From positions 1 through 21,595 of the forward strand of contig CAJYIG010000396.1 of assembly GCA_913774725.1 (NCBI GenBank): a DNA stretch of 21,595 bases, given 5' to 3'. The first letter of the stretch is position 1, and every line of letters starts with the position of its first letter. Made by a program: the position numbers and the translations under genes. This document shows positions 1 to 7,936 of the stretch, piece after piece. Source of the stretch: an uncultured Curtobacterium sp. (lineage in GTDB: Bacteria > Actinomycetota > Actinomycetes > Actinomycetales > Microbacteriaceae). Below the pieces are notes generated by a model. That model was not told the origin of the DNA and searched no databases. It saw only the letters and a program-made list of their open reading frames with translations.

Positions 1-363
1 ATCGTCGACGACTCGATCGTGCGCGGCACCACCAGCCGCGAGATCGTCGAGATGGCCCGCGCCGCCGGTGCGAACGAGGTCACCTTCACGAGCGCCGCAC
101 CGCCGGTCCGGTTCCCGCACGTCTACGGCATCAACATGCCCACCCGCGCGGAGCTCATCGCGCACGACCGGAAGATCCCCGAGATCAACCGCGTGCTCGG
201 CAGCGACCACCTGATCTACCAGGAGATCGCCGACATGCGCGACGCGATCATCGAGGGGTCCGACGTGACGGACCTCGAGATGAGCTGCTTCACCGGCGAG
301 TACGTCACCGGCACGGTGACGCCGGAGTACCTGGCCTGGGTGGAGGCGAACCAGCTCAGCTGA
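1..363 (+). CDS. purF: Amidophosphoribosyltransferase, C-terminal part (partial at left edge)
   Basis: First committed step of de novo purine synthesis: glutamine plus PRPP gives 5-phosphoribosylamine, in the cytoplasm. Only the last 120 codons are present; the frame is open from base 1 and ends at TGA 361-363. The visible part opens with the PRPP-binding signature of type I phosphoribosyltransferases (VDDSIVRGTT, codons 2-11), then the PurF segment RFPHVYGINMPTR and the conserved tail SCFTGEYVTG. The N-terminal glutaminase domain lies outside the window. The gene is followed 24 nt later by a perfect palindrome that should end its transcript, and the next gene is convergent, so purM does not directly follow it here. 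Identity is firm from the motifs. Confidence 0.96.
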   Translation: MVDDSIVRGTTSREIVEMARAAGANEVTFTSAAPPVRFPHVYGINMPTRAELIAHDRKIPEINRVLGSDHLIYQEIADMRDAIIEGSDVTDLEMSCFTGEYVTGTVTPEYLAWVEANQLS

Positions 364-387
364 GCCGCGTCACGACGCGAGACGCAT

Positions 388-431
388 CGGACGGGAGGCC
401 CGGTACCAGCTGGTACCGGGCCTCCCGTCCG
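388..431. terminator. Perfect 44-nt palindrome, bidirectional terminator, repeat copy 1
   Basis: The left arm begins CGGACGGGAGGCCCGGTACC, the centre is AGCT, and the right arm is its exact complement. It lies between the purF stop and the stop of the convergent membrane-protein gene, so it can terminate both. No strong T-run follows on either side. The same 44 bases occur again at 12121-12164, and the similarity continues on the right to about 446 (GTGGTGGCGAC shared). Confidence 0.85.
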
Positions 432-448
432 TCGTGTGGTGGCGACCG

Positions 449-877
449 TCAGCGGTCGGTGCGCTCCACGGGTCCGGTCGCGTCGCCGTGGTCCTCGACC
501 TCGCCGTCCACGGTCTCCTCGGCCGGCTCGACCTCGACGCGCTCCGCCGTCAGGCGGGCGGCGCGACGGGCGAACACCCGGTCGAGCACGATCGCGACGA
601 CGGCGCCCGCGAAGGCGCCGATCGTGACGCCCCAGAGCGAGAAGTAGCCGACGAGCGTCCCGAAGCTCGCGTCCTGCTGGTCACCGCGGTCGATGTCCAT
701 GGTGAGCGTCACGACGAGCAGCGTCGCGAGGAAGCCGAGCACCGCGCCGCCGACGATGAACACGCCGAACTTCGGTGCGCGTCGGATGGTGACCTCGTCC
801 GACGAGCTGACGGCGCTCGGAGCCGGTGTCACGGCCGGCGCTGCCGGGCGGTCTTCGGGTCGGTCGGTGTCGCTCAC
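449..877 (-). CDS. Small two-helix membrane protein of unknown function
   Basis: 142 residues from a GTG at 877-875 to a TGA at 451-449. The in-frame reading extends far upstream on this strand, but the GTG is chosen because a purine-rich GGGGGAC lies about 12 nt before it and the residues beyond it look like shadow coding. The N-terminus is Pro/Ala/Ser-rich and probably cytoplasmic (1-36). Two hydrophobic segments follow (about 37-60 and 73-98), separated by a short polar loop, and the C-terminal tail is rich in Glu and Asp. No catalytic motif is recognised. It is convergent with purF and divergent from the LuxR-type regulator. Function is unknown; similar small proteins near purF in related actinobacteria are usually left as hypothetical (memory, not checked). 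Confidence 0.75.
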   Translation of the reverse strand: MSDTDRPEDRPAAPAVTPAPSAVSSSDEVTIRRAPKFGVFIVGGAVLGFLATLLVVTLTMDIDRGDQQDASFGTLVGYFSLWGVTIGAFAGAVVAIVLDRVFARRAARLTAERVEVEPAEETVDGEVEDHGDATGPVERTDR

Positions 878-1079
878 CGGACCATTGTCCCCCACTGTGG
901 GACGTGCCGTGGCCTGTTGCGCGTCGGCCGATCCAGGGCATGATGTCCCTACCGGTCGGTATCCACGGAACGCATCCCGTGCGACACCGACCGCCCGGTC
1001 GAGGACGATGTCGGAGCCCGGGAACGGGATCCGTGAGCCGGGGGGAGCAGACGGACGACCAGGATCGGGAGGTGACGGG
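878..1079. promoter_or_regulatory. Divergent intergenic region with small inverted repeats
   Basis: This 202-nt gap must hold promoters for the membrane-protein gene (minus) and the LuxR-type regulator (plus). Visible structure: GTCCC-C-CAC-T-GTGGGAC at 887-903, a near-perfect inverted repeat 10 nt before the minus-strand start; TACCG-GT-CGGTA at 950-961; and CGACCG-CC-CGGTCG at 988-1001. No convincing -35/-10 pair stands out. The repeats could be operators or chance in GC-rich DNA. Confidence 0.35.
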
Positions 1080-3671
1080 GTGCACGAGCAGTCCATCCGT
1101 GGGCGTCGCCGACCCCGCACGCCCGCACGGGTGCCGTGGCCGATCGTGCAGCGCCGCGAGGAGGACCGCGCGGTCTCCGTCGTCGCCGAGCATCGCTGGA
1201 GCGTCGCGATCGTCGGCGCGCCGGGGCTGGGCAAGACCTCGACCGCCGCTCGGGTCACCGACCGGGTCGCCCGCCGCGACACCACCGGCCGCACCGTCGT
1301 CGTGCCGATCACCGCGGTCGCAGCAGGTCGCTCGATGCCGTTCGGCGCCGTCGCGGACCGTTTCGGGGAGCTGCCGGCCGCCCTCGCCGAGCTGGTGGAC
1401 GACGCTGCCGCCGCCCAGCGGCTGCGCGAGACCGACGACCTGGCCGACCGCGACGTCGTGCTGCGTGTCGACGACGCCGACCACCTCGACGCCATCTCGG
1501 CGCGCTACGTCGCCTGGCTCGTCCGCGACCAGGGCGCCCGGCTCGTGCTGACCTGCCGCGACTTCACCGCGCTGTCGGACCCGCTCCGCGCGCTGTGGCA
1601 GGACGACCTGCTCGAGCGGATCGACCTCGCACCGCTCGACCTGCACGAGACCGGCGAGGTCGTCGCGCAGGCACTCGGTGCGCAGCTCGAGACCGCGTCG
1701 ACCGAGCGCGTGCACCGTGCGACCGCCGGCAACCCGCTCTACCTGCGGGAGGTGGTCCGGGCCGCGCTCGCCTCGGGTGCGCTCGACCAGACCGCGACGG
1801 GGTGGTACTGGCGTGGCCGGATCACGGCGTCGAACAGCCTGGCGGACATGTACCGCACCGAGCTCGGCACGCTGCCCGAGGACCTGCGCGACGTCGTCGA
1901 CATCGTCGCGCTCGCCGATCCGATCCCGCTCGCCCGCCTGCTCGGTCTGGTGTCCGGCGGCGACGTCGACCGGGTCGTCGCGCTCGGACTGGTCGCCGTC
2001 GACTCCGCGGAGGATGGCACGAGCATCGTGCGGCCCTCGCACCCGCTCGTCGGCGAGGTCGTCCGCGGCCTCGTCCCGGTCGCCCGGCGGACGGCGCTGT
2101 TCGCCCGGGCCAACGCATTCCGGACCACCCGGCCCGAGGGGGCACCGCCCGCCGCCCGGCTCCGCGCCGCGCTCTGGTCGCTCGAGTGCGGCGTGCTGCC
2201 CCCGGTCGGCCAGCTGCTCGACGCCACCCAGGTCGCCGTCCGGCTGCAGGAGCACGAGAGCGCCGTCGCCCTGGCCTCCGCCGCGCTCCGCACCGCGCTC
2301 TCGGCCACCGAGCGGGTCACCGCCCACTGCCTGCGGTCGCTCGCGCACTCGTACAGCACCGGGCGCGAGGCCGGTCGCGTCGACGCCGAGGCCGCGTGGG
2401 ACCTCGCCCGGAAGCGTGCCGGCGAGATCGACGACGCCGTCGTGGTCGAGGCGTGCGAGACCCTGGCGAACATCCGCCAGTTCCACGACGACGACGTCGA
2501 CGCCGCGGTCGCGCTCTCCGAGGAGCTGCTGCCGCTGGTCGGCCCGGAGACGGCCGAGCACGTGCGGCTCCTCCGGCTCGCGCACCTGGGCTGGGGCGGA
2601 CGGTTCGCCGAGGTCCGCGCGGAGATCGAGCGGTCCCGCATCCTGCAGCAGCCGACCGTCCCGGTGTCGTTCCTCTGCGTCGCGCCGTGCGTGACGATGG
2701 CCCTCGCCACCGAGGGTCGGCTCGAGGAGGCCGCCGCGTTCGCCCGTCGGGCGATCGCCACCGCGGTCGAGCACGTCGAGGTCGCGCCCTGGGGCGTCGG
2801 CGAGAACGTCTCCGTGCTCCACCAGGTCCAGGTCTGGCGCGGGGACATGGCCGACCTGGTCACCGAGATCCCGGTCCGGCGGGGCAGCCCGTTCCTGAAG
2901 TACGACTTCACGCTCGAGCTCATCGGGCTCGGCAACCACGCGATCGGACAGCGCCGGTGGGACGACGCGATCGCCGCGTTCTCGGCCGCGTGCGAGCGCT
3001 ACGACGTGGCCGACCACGGCGGCTTCGCGGCGTACCCCTGGGCGCGCCTGGCCATGGCGTACGCCTACGCCGGGGACACGGAGCGCGCTGCCGAGGCCCT
3101 CGAGCGCGCGCGCACGACACCGGGCCGCGCGATGCGGATCACCGGCGAGCAGGTCGCGGTCTCGATCGCCTGGACCGAGACCGTGCTCGGCAACCCGGCA
3201 GGACTGCGGCACGCCGACGAGATCATCGAGCGCAGCACGCGCGAGGGCTCGTGGTTGCACGTGATGTACGCGGTGACGCAGCACTACACGCACGACATGA
3301 CGACCGGACGGGACACCGCCGCGTCGCTCTCGCGGATGCGGGAGGCCGCAGCCCGCGTCGACGGTCCGCTCGCCGGCGCGATCGTCGAGTACGCCGACGC
3401 CGTGCTCGCGGACGACCGGTCGCGGATCGTCGCGGCGCAGGGGGTCCTCGCGTCGCACGGGATGGCAGTGTCCGCCGGACGCGTCCGTGCGCCGCTGACG
3501 AACCGGGAGTACGAGGTCGCCGGACTCGTGGCGCAGGGCCTCAGCAACCGACGGATCGCAGAGACGCTGAGCCTGAGCGTCCGGACGGTCGACGCGCACG
3601 TGTCGCGGATCTTCGCGAAGTGGGACGTGCACGCGCGGTCGGAGTTGGCGGAGCTGCTCGGCGCTCGCTGA
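1080..3671 (+). CDS. Large STAND/LuxR-family transcriptional regulator (ATPase plus C-terminal LuxR HTH)
   Basis: 863 residues. The GTG start at 1080 is chosen over an upstream in-frame ATG at 1007 because GGGAGGTG lies immediately before it (about 1067-1074). An N-terminal P-loop ATPase has Walker A GAPGLGKT at residues 46-53 and a Walker B-like VVLRVDDADHLD near 120-130. A long helical middle part (about 300-790) resembles the TPR-like sensor region of MalT/LAL-type proteins. The C-terminal LuxR helix-turn-helix occupies about the last 60 residues (LTNREYEVAGLVAQGLSNRR, then RTVDAHVSRIFAK). The architecture matches LAL/STAND regulators, where an inducer and ATP promote oligomerisation and DNA binding. 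The inducer and targets are unknown. It is not in an operon: the divergent neighbour is a small membrane protein and the downstream gene is convergent. Confidence 0.9.
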   Translation: MHEQSIRGRRRPRTPARVPWPIVQRREEDRAVSVVAEHRWSVAIVGAPGLGKTSTAARVTDRVARRDTTGRTVVVPITAVAAGRSMPFGAVADRFGELPAALAELVDDAAAAQRLRETDDLADRDVVLRVDDADHLDAISARYVAWLVRDQGARLVLTCRDFTALSDPLRALWQDDLLERIDLAPLDLHETGEVVAQALGAQLETASTERVHRATAGNPLYLREVVRAALASGALDQTATGWYWRGRITASNSLADMYRTELGTLPEDLRDVVDIVALADPIPLARLLGLVSGGDVDRVVALGLVAVDSAEDGTSIVRPSHPLVGEVVRGLVPVARRTALFARANAFRTTRPEGAPPAARLRAALWSLECGVLPPVGQLLDATQVAVRLQEHESAVALASAALRTALSATERVTAHCLRSLAHSYSTGREAGRVDAEAAWDLARKRAGEIDDAVVVEACETLANIRQFHDDDVDAAVALSEELLPLVGPETAEHVRLLRLAHLGWGGRFAEVRAEIERSRILQQPTVPVSFLCVAPCVTMALATEGRLEEAAAFARRAIATAVEHVEVAPWGVGENVSVLHQVQVWRGDMADLVTEIPVRRGSPFLKYDFTLELIGLGNHAIGQRRWDDAIAAFSAACERYDVADHGGFAAYPWARLAMAYAYAGDTERAAEALERARTTPGRAMRITGEQVAVSIAWTETVLGNPAGLRHADEIIERSTREGSWLHVMYAVTQHYTHDMTTGRDTAASLSRMREAAARVDGPLAGAIVEYADAVLADDRSRIVAAQGVLASHGMAVSAGRVRAPLTNREYEVAGLVAQGLSNRRIAETLSLSVRTVDAHVSRIFAKWDVHARSELAELLGAR

Positions 3672-3808
3672 CCAGGGGCACTTCCACGCGTGGGAACCTG
3701 ACGTGCGATCAGGAAAGGTCCCTCGAGGGACCACGATCGTTGCGGTTTGCAGCACGACTCGCCGCACCGGTTGACAACGAACGCAGTATGTCGCGTACCT
3801 TTGACCCT

Positions 3809-3854
3809 GTCGCCGGGTTCGGACCCGTTCGGGTCGGGTCCGAATCCCGGCGAC
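3809..3854. terminator. Strong 18-bp hairpin between convergent genes
   Basis: The left arm GTCGCCGGGTTCGGACCC (3809-3826) pairs with 3836-3854, leaving one bulged base and a 9-nt loop; an inner GACCC/GGGTC pairing is an alternative. It is placed to stop the LuxR-type gene on the plus strand and the SCP_3 gene on the minus strand. No U-tract follows, as is common for actinobacterial terminators. Confidence 0.55.
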
Positions 3855-3874
3855 TTCCACGCTACGGGGGTGGA

Positions 3875-3895
3875 CCTACCGACCACATCGGTAGG
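3875..3895. repeat. Second hairpin, 8-bp stem
   Basis: CCTACCGA (3875-3882), loop CCACA, TCGGTAGG (3888-3895). It lies 20 nt after the main hairpin. It could be part of a composite terminator, an RNA fold or an operator. Confidence 0.5.
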
Positions 3896-3961
3896 ACCTA
3901 CCTAAGTCGGTGAGCCAGGCTGCACGATCGCGCCGGCTCGTCGGCTCGCCGGCAGTAGTCC

Positions 3962-4330
3962 TCAGGCCGCGGTGCGGACCGGCAGGAACGCCGTCAGGTC
4001 GGCACGCGAACCGGATGCACTGACGCGTGCCGCCGCGAGGGCCTCGTCCCACCGCAGCTCCCCCTGCGCCAGCGCCAACCACGTCACGGCGTCGGTCTCC
4101 ACCACGTTCGGCGGTGTCCCGCGGGTGTGCCGCGGCCCGGGCACGGCCTGCACCGCCGCGAACGGCGGGACGCGGACCTCGACGCTGTTGCCGGGGACGT
4201 CGTCGGCCAGACGCTGCAGGGTCCACCGCACCGCCGTCGCGACGTCCGACCGGACCGACGACCCCGCGCGCACGGCGGCGAGCGCTGCGCGCCCCTCGGC
4301 GTCCTCGATCCTCTTCGGCGGCATGTCCAC
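3962..4330 (-). CDS. SCP_3-like (bacterial sterol-carrier-type) protein
   Basis: 122 residues. The body matches my memory of the actinobacterial SCP_3 family: an N-terminal AEGRAALAAV helix, then SVEVRVPPFAAVQAVPGPRH, then the hallmark TRGTPPNVVETD with a following TWLALAQG, ending with RVSASGSRADLTAFLP. Such proteins are small, cytoplasmic and often encoded beside purD; no enzymatic role is established. The start is a GTG at 4330, with GAGGG 7 nt upstream; an ATG at 4324 is two codons further in and has poorer spacing. The gene is divergent from purD with only 51 nt between them, so promoters must be closely packed. It is convergent with the LuxR-type gene. Function is uncertain. Confidence 0.85.
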   Translation of the reverse strand: MDMPPKRIEDAEGRAALAAVRAGSSVRSDVATAVRWTLQRLADDVPGNSVEVRVPPFAAVQAVPGPRHTRGTPPNVVETDAVTWLALAQGELRWDEALAAARVSASGSRADLTAFLPVRTAA

Positions 4331-4369
4331 AGGCTAGCCCTCGCATCGCGGGCGGCGTGTCGCGCTCGG

Positions 4370-4384
4370 TAGGCTTGCCGGGTG
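4370..4384 (+). promoter_or_regulatory. Putative -10 for a leaderless purD transcript
   Basis: TAGGCT (4370-4375, a TANNNT -10) is followed by six bases and then the GTG start of purD at 4382, so transcription would begin at or next to the start codon. No SD is visible before the GTG, in agreement. No good -35 is seen. Confidence 0.55.
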
Positions 4385-5650
4385 CGAATCCTCGTCCTCG
4401 GTTCCGGTGCCCGCGAGCACGCGATCATCACGGCCCTCCTGGCGGAGCGAGCCGGACACGTCATCACGGCGGCCCCCGGCAACGCCGGCATCGCGGCCGA
4501 CGTCGAGACCGTGTCGCTCGACCCCACGAACGGCGAACTGGTCGCCGAGTACGCGATCGAGAACGGCGTCGAGCTCGTCGTCGTCGGGCCGGAGGCACCC
4601 CTCATCGCCGGCGTCGCCGACCCGCTGCGGACACGGGGCATCCCGGTGTTCGGGCCGAGCCGTGCCGCCGCGCAGCTCGAGGGCTCGAAGGCCTTCGCCA
4701 AGCGCATCATGTCCGAGGCCGGGGTGCCGACCGGGCGCCCGGTCTACGCCGGCACCGTGGACGAAGCCGTCGCCGCGATCGACGAGCTCGGCGCCCCGTA
4801 CGTCGTCAAGGCCGACGGGCTCGCCGCGGGCAAGGGCGTCCTGGTGACCGAGGACCGTCAGGCGGCGATCGACCACGCCACCTACTGGCTGCAGCACGGC
4901 CGTGTCGTGGTCGAGGAGTTCCTCGACGGCGAAGAGGTCTCGCTGTTCTTCCTCAGCGACGGGCACGACGTCCGTGCGCTCAGCCCCGCGCAGGACCACA
5001 AGCGCCTGGGCGACGGCGACACGGGTCCGAACACCGGCGGGATGGGCGCGTACTCCCCGCTGCCGTGGCTCGCCGACCGGTGGGAGTCCGAGCAGGCCTT
5101 CGTCGCCGAGGTCACCGAGCTCGTCGCACTCCCCACCGTCCGTCGACTCGGGCACGAGGGCACGCCCTTCATCGGCCTGCTCTACTGCGGGCTCATCGTG
5201 ACCGAGCAGGGCGTGCGCGTGATCGAGTTCAACGCACGCTTCGGCGACCCGGAGACCCAGGTCGTGCTCCCCCGTCTGACCACGCCCCTCAGCGGCCTGC
5301 TGACCGCGGCGGCGACGGGCCAGCTCGGCTCGGCGCCGCAGCCGACGTTCAGCGACGACGTCGCGGTGACGGTGGTGCTCGCGAGCGAGGGCTACCCGGA
5401 GAACCCGCACACCGGCCGGGTCATCACCGGCATCGACGCCGCCGAGGCGCGCGAGGGCGTGTCCGTCGCGCACGCGGCGACCGCGGTGCTCGACGACGAC
5501 CTGGTCGCGACCGGCGGCCGCGTGCTGAGCGTCGTCGCCACCGGCGCCGACTTCGCCCAGGCCCGGGAGCGCGCGTACGCCGGGGTCGGCGACATCGCGC
5601 TCGAGGGCGCGCAGTACCGTACCGACATCGCCGCGAAGGTCGCCCGGTGA
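4382..5650 (+). CDS. purD: Phosphoribosylamine-glycine ligase (GAR synthetase)
   Basis: 422 residues, normal full length. It ligates glycine to phosphoribosylamine using ATP, the second step of purine synthesis, in the cytoplasm. Motifs: N-terminal nucleotide-binding GSGAREHA (residues 7-14); VGPEAPL; the ATP-grasp segment VVKADGLAAGKG (141-152); QDHKRLGDGDTGPNTGGMG; and the metal-binding NARFGDPETQ (284-293). The GTG start at 4382 gives the canonical N-terminus (RILVLGSGAREH) and sits six bases after a TANNNT box. The stop overlaps the purC start by 4 nt (GTGA, 5647-5650), so the two genes are a translationally coupled operon. Confidence 0.97.
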   Translation: MRILVLGSGAREHAIITALLAERAGHVITAAPGNAGIAADVETVSLDPTNGELVAEYAIENGVELVVVGPEAPLIAGVADPLRTRGIPVFGPSRAAAQLEGSKAFAKRIMSEAGVPTGRPVYAGTVDEAVAAIDELGAPYVVKADGLAAGKGVLVTEDRQAAIDHATYWLQHGRVVVEEFLDGEEVSLFFLSDGHDVRALSPAQDHKRLGDGDTGPNTGGMGAYSPLPWLADRWESEQAFVAEVTELVALPTVRRLGHEGTPFIGLLYCGLIVTEQGVRVIEFNARFGDPETQVVLPRLTTPLSGLLTAAATGQLGSAPQPTFSDDVAVTVVLASEGYPENPHTGRVITGIDAAEAREGVSVAHAATAVLDDDLVATGGRVLSVVATGADFAQARERAYAGVGDIALEGAQYRTDIAAKVAR

Positions 5651-6516
5651 GCGCGCCGCAGGAGCTGCCCGGCTGGCGGCACGTCTCGTCGGGCAAGGTC
5701 CGCGAGCTCTACGTCCCCGCGGGTGTCGACGACGTCGCGAGCGCATCGGAGCTGCTGCTCGTCGCCTCGGACCGGGTCAGTGCCTACGACTCGGCGCTCG
5801 AACCGCCGATCCCCGGCAAGGGCGAACTGCTGACGCGGCTGTCGCGGTTCTGGTTCGACCGGATCGCCGACGTCCCGAACCACCTCGTCGCGCCGGACAC
5901 GGACGGGACCCCGGTGCCCGAGTCCGTCGCGGCCCGTTCGATGCACGTCCTGCCGCTCGCCATGTTCCCGGTCGAGTGCGTCGTCCGCGGGTACCTGGTC
6001 GGCAGCGGCTGGGCCGAGTACCGCGAGACGCAGAGCGTGTGCGGCGTCCCCCTGCCCGCCGGACTGTCCGAGGGCGACCGTCTGCCCGAGCCGATCTACA
6101 CGCCGGCGTACAAGGCGCCGCAGGGCGAGCACGACGAGAACATCTCGTTCGAGCAGACCGTCGAGCTCGTCGGTCGGGACGACGCCGAGGCCCTCCGCGA
6201 ACGCTCGCTGCGCGTCTACGGCGAGGCAGCGGCGATCGCCCTCGAGCACGACGTCGTGATCGCCGACACGAAGTTCGAGTTCGGGCGGGACACGGACGGC
6301 ACGATCCGGATCGCTGACGAGGTCCTGACCAGCGACTCCAGCCGCTACTGGGACGCCCGGTCCGGCAACCGGACGGACTCGTTCGACAAGCAGATCGTCC
6401 GCGACTGGCTCAGCGCGAACTGGGACCGGCAGGGCACGCCCCCGGTGTTGCCGCAGGAGATCGTCGAGCGGACGGCCGCACGCTACGCGGAGCTCATCGA
6501 GCGCCTCGGCGCCTGA
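5647..6516 (+). CDS. purC: SAICAR synthetase
   Basis: 289 residues. It joins aspartate to CAIR with ATP to make SAICAR in the purine pathway. Motifs: the N-terminal SSGKVRELY ATP-binding loop; SDRVSAYDS; VECVVRGYLVGSGW (RGY at 114-116); FEQTVELVG; IADTKFEFG; and IADEVLTSDSSRYWD. The length fits the longer type, about 290-300 residues, rather than the roughly 240-residue E. coli type. The GTG start overlaps the purD stop (GTGA). The gene ends in front of a hairpin at 6558-6601 and is convergent with the phosphatase gene. Confidence 0.97.
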   Translation: MSAPQELPGWRHVSSGKVRELYVPAGVDDVASASELLLVASDRVSAYDSALEPPIPGKGELLTRLSRFWFDRIADVPNHLVAPDTDGTPVPESVAARSMHVLPLAMFPVECVVRGYLVGSGWAEYRETQSVCGVPLPAGLSEGDRLPEPIYTPAYKAPQGEHDENISFEQTVELVGRDDAEALRERSLRVYGEAAAIALEHDVVIADTKFEFGRDTDGTIRIADEVLTSDSSRYWDARSGNRTDSFDKQIVRDWLSANWDRQGTPPVLPQEIVERTAARYAELIERLGA

Positions 6517-6557
6517 CCCCCACGGCGTCCGCAGCAGGGCGCGACGCGACCGCGTGA

Positions 6558-6601
6558 CGGACGGGAGGCGCACCGCGCGATCGCCTCGTGCCTTCCGTCC
6601 G
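6558..6601. terminator. Hairpin terminator between purC and the phosphatase gene
   Basis: CGGACGGGAGGC (6558-6569) pairs with GCCTTCCGTCCG (6590-6601), 12 bp with one G-T pair around a 20-nt loop. The left arm with its TGA prefix (6555-6569) is identical to 15 bases of the palindrome at 12118. It therefore looks like a diverged member of the same terminator family. Confidence 0.7.
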
Positions 6602-6646
6602 GCGGCCCGTCGCGTCCGGTGACCGTCGCGACCGGCCGCAGACGTC

Positions 6647-7843
6647 TCAGTCGCGCGCGAGCACGACGACCGTCAGGTCGTCACCGGGATCGTGCTCGAG
6701 CGCGCGGGCGCGCACCCGGGCGAGGAACGGCTCGATCTCGGGCTCCTCACGCCACATGGCACCGAGCCGCGACAGCGAGGTCAGGGTCGAGTCCCAGAGC
6801 TCGAGCGCCCCGTCGCTGACGATCACGAGGACGTCGCCGGGCTCGAGCTCGAGCGACCCCGACGAGCGGGCGAACCCTGCGGGGTGCAGCCCGATCGGCA
6901 GGTCGCTCGACAGGAGGGTGCGCTCGCGACCGTCGGCACGCATCTGCAGCACGAGTCCGTGGCCGGCGTCGACGAAGTCCATCCGCCCGCTGCCCGTGTC
7001 GAGCCGACCGTGGAACATCGTCGCGAACGACTCGGCGCGGCCGAGGTCCGGCCCCACCTGCTCGTCCAGCGCGGCGACGACCTGCTCCGGGTCCCCCGCC
7101 GGGCGGGCGAGGAGCGCACCGCGGATCGTCGCCGCCAGCAGCCCGGCGGACATGCCCTTGCCCATGACGTCGGAGACGGTCAGGTGCAGGGCCTCGCCGG
7201 TCAGGTGCCACTCGTGCAGGTCGCCGGAGACGACGCCGTGCGGGACGGACATGCCGCCGATCCGGTACCCGGGCACCGTGACGGGTGCGGGCTGCAGGCC
7301 GGCGAGCACACCGCGCAGCCGGTCCTCGTCGGCGCCGGCGGCGAGTTCGCGCTCCGCCCAGACGCCGAGTTCCTCGAGGAGTGCCAGGTCGTCGGGTTCG
7401 AGCGTGCGGGGCTGCGGGTCGTCGAGGCAGAGCGTGCCGACCTTGACGGAGTCGTCGCCGACGCGGAGCGGGACACCCGCGTAGAAGCGGACGTTGGGGT
7501 CCTCGACCACCATCGGCATGTCCGCGTAGCGGTCGTCCGCGCGGGCGTCCGGCACCACCACGGGGCCGACCTGGTCGAGCGTGCGGCCGCAGAAGGTGTC
7601 CTGCAGCGGGATCGTCGGGCCGAAGACGGCGTCGCTCTGCTGCGACTTGATGGTGAGGACCTCGGCTCCGGCGAGGTTGAGGAACGAGCCCGAGACGCCG
7701 AACGCCTCGCGGGCGATGCGGGTGATGCGCTCGAAGCGCTCCTCGGGGCCGCTGTCGACGACGTCGAGCGCCGCGACGAGGGCCGCGCGGCGCACGGCTG
7801 CTGGCGCTGATCCGGCGGAGGTGGGTGAGGTCTCCTGGTGCAT
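6647..7843 (-). CDS. GAF-PP2C (SpoIIE/RsbU-type) protein serine phosphatase
   Basis: 398 residues, soluble. An N-terminal GAF domain (about 20-165; VGTLCLDDPQPR near its end) would sense a small ligand or redox state. The C-terminal PPM/SpoIIE phosphatase domain (about 190-398) keeps the metal-site features: SGDLHEW, SDVMGKGMSAGLLAA, FVDAGHG, VSDGALELWD and a terminal DDLTVVVLARD. The usual GDFYDW has an Asp-to-Glu change in its last acidic position (GDLHEW). Such enzymes commonly dephosphorylate anti-anti-sigma factors, but no anti-sigma partner is encoded here. The ATG at 7843 is the first plausible start; its SD is weak. The gene is convergent with purC and divergent from the lipoprotein gene (90 nt). 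Confidence 0.9.
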   Translation of the reverse strand: MHQETSPTSAGSAPAAVRRAALVAALDVVDSGPEERFERITRIAREAFGVSGSFLNLAGAEVLTIKSQQSDAVFGPTIPLQDTFCGRTLDQVGPVVVPDARADDRYADMPMVVEDPNVRFYAGVPLRVGDDSVKVGTLCLDDPQPRTLEPDDLALLEELGVWAERELAAGADEDRLRGVLAGLQPAPVTVPGYRIGGMSVPHGVVSGDLHEWHLTGEALHLTVSDVMGKGMSAGLLAATIRGALLARPAGDPEQVVAALDEQVGPDLGRAESFATMFHGRLDTGSGRMDFVDAGHGLVLQMRADGRERTLLSSDLPIGLHPAGFARSSGSLELEPGDVLVIVSDGALELWDSTLTSLSRLGAMWREEPEIEPFLARVRARALEHDPGDDLTVVVLARD

Positions 7844-7920
7844 GAGTCCACGGTACTGGCAACGCCCAGGAGCGCCCGTCCCCCGAACGGTGGACGTCGG
7901 GCCACGTCACCGGGGGCGCG

Positions 7921-7936
7921 TACCCTCGGCACGGTG
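7921..7936 (+). promoter_or_regulatory. Putative -10 for a leaderless lipoprotein transcript
   Basis: TACCCT (7921-7926) lies 7 nt before the GTG at 7934. No SD is present, which fits a leaderless mRNA. The -35 is not recognisable. Confidence 0.45.

Larger units (their letters stand above)
3672..3961. other. Intergenic region with promoter-like hexamers and two hairpins
   Basis: This 290-nt convergent gap holds no convincing gene. TTGACA at 3771-3776 is followed 19 nt later by TACCTT (3796-3801), a promoter-like pair with a long spacer, reading rightward. Just after it is a very strong hairpin (3809-3854), then a second perfect 8-bp hairpin (3875-3895) and the short palindrome GTAGGACCTAC (3891-3901), which could pair alternatively with hairpin 2. 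The simplest reading is a terminator region for two convergent genes. A small structured RNA is the alternative. Confidence 0.4.

Noticed and set aside
1007..1079. Upstream ATG start for the LuxR-type gene
   Set aside because: No SD, Gly/Pro-rich extension, and the GTG at 1080 has a strong GGGAGGTG.
681..3860. Very long minus-strand open frame opposite the LuxR-type gene
   Set aside because: It is antisense to a well-supported ATPase-LuxR gene and has the Arg/Gly/Asp-rich composition of a GC-rich shadow frame.
3788..3913. Small 41-codon ORF in the 3.8-kb intergenic region
   Set aside because: It runs straight through both hairpins, has no SD, and the DNA is better explained by secondary structure.
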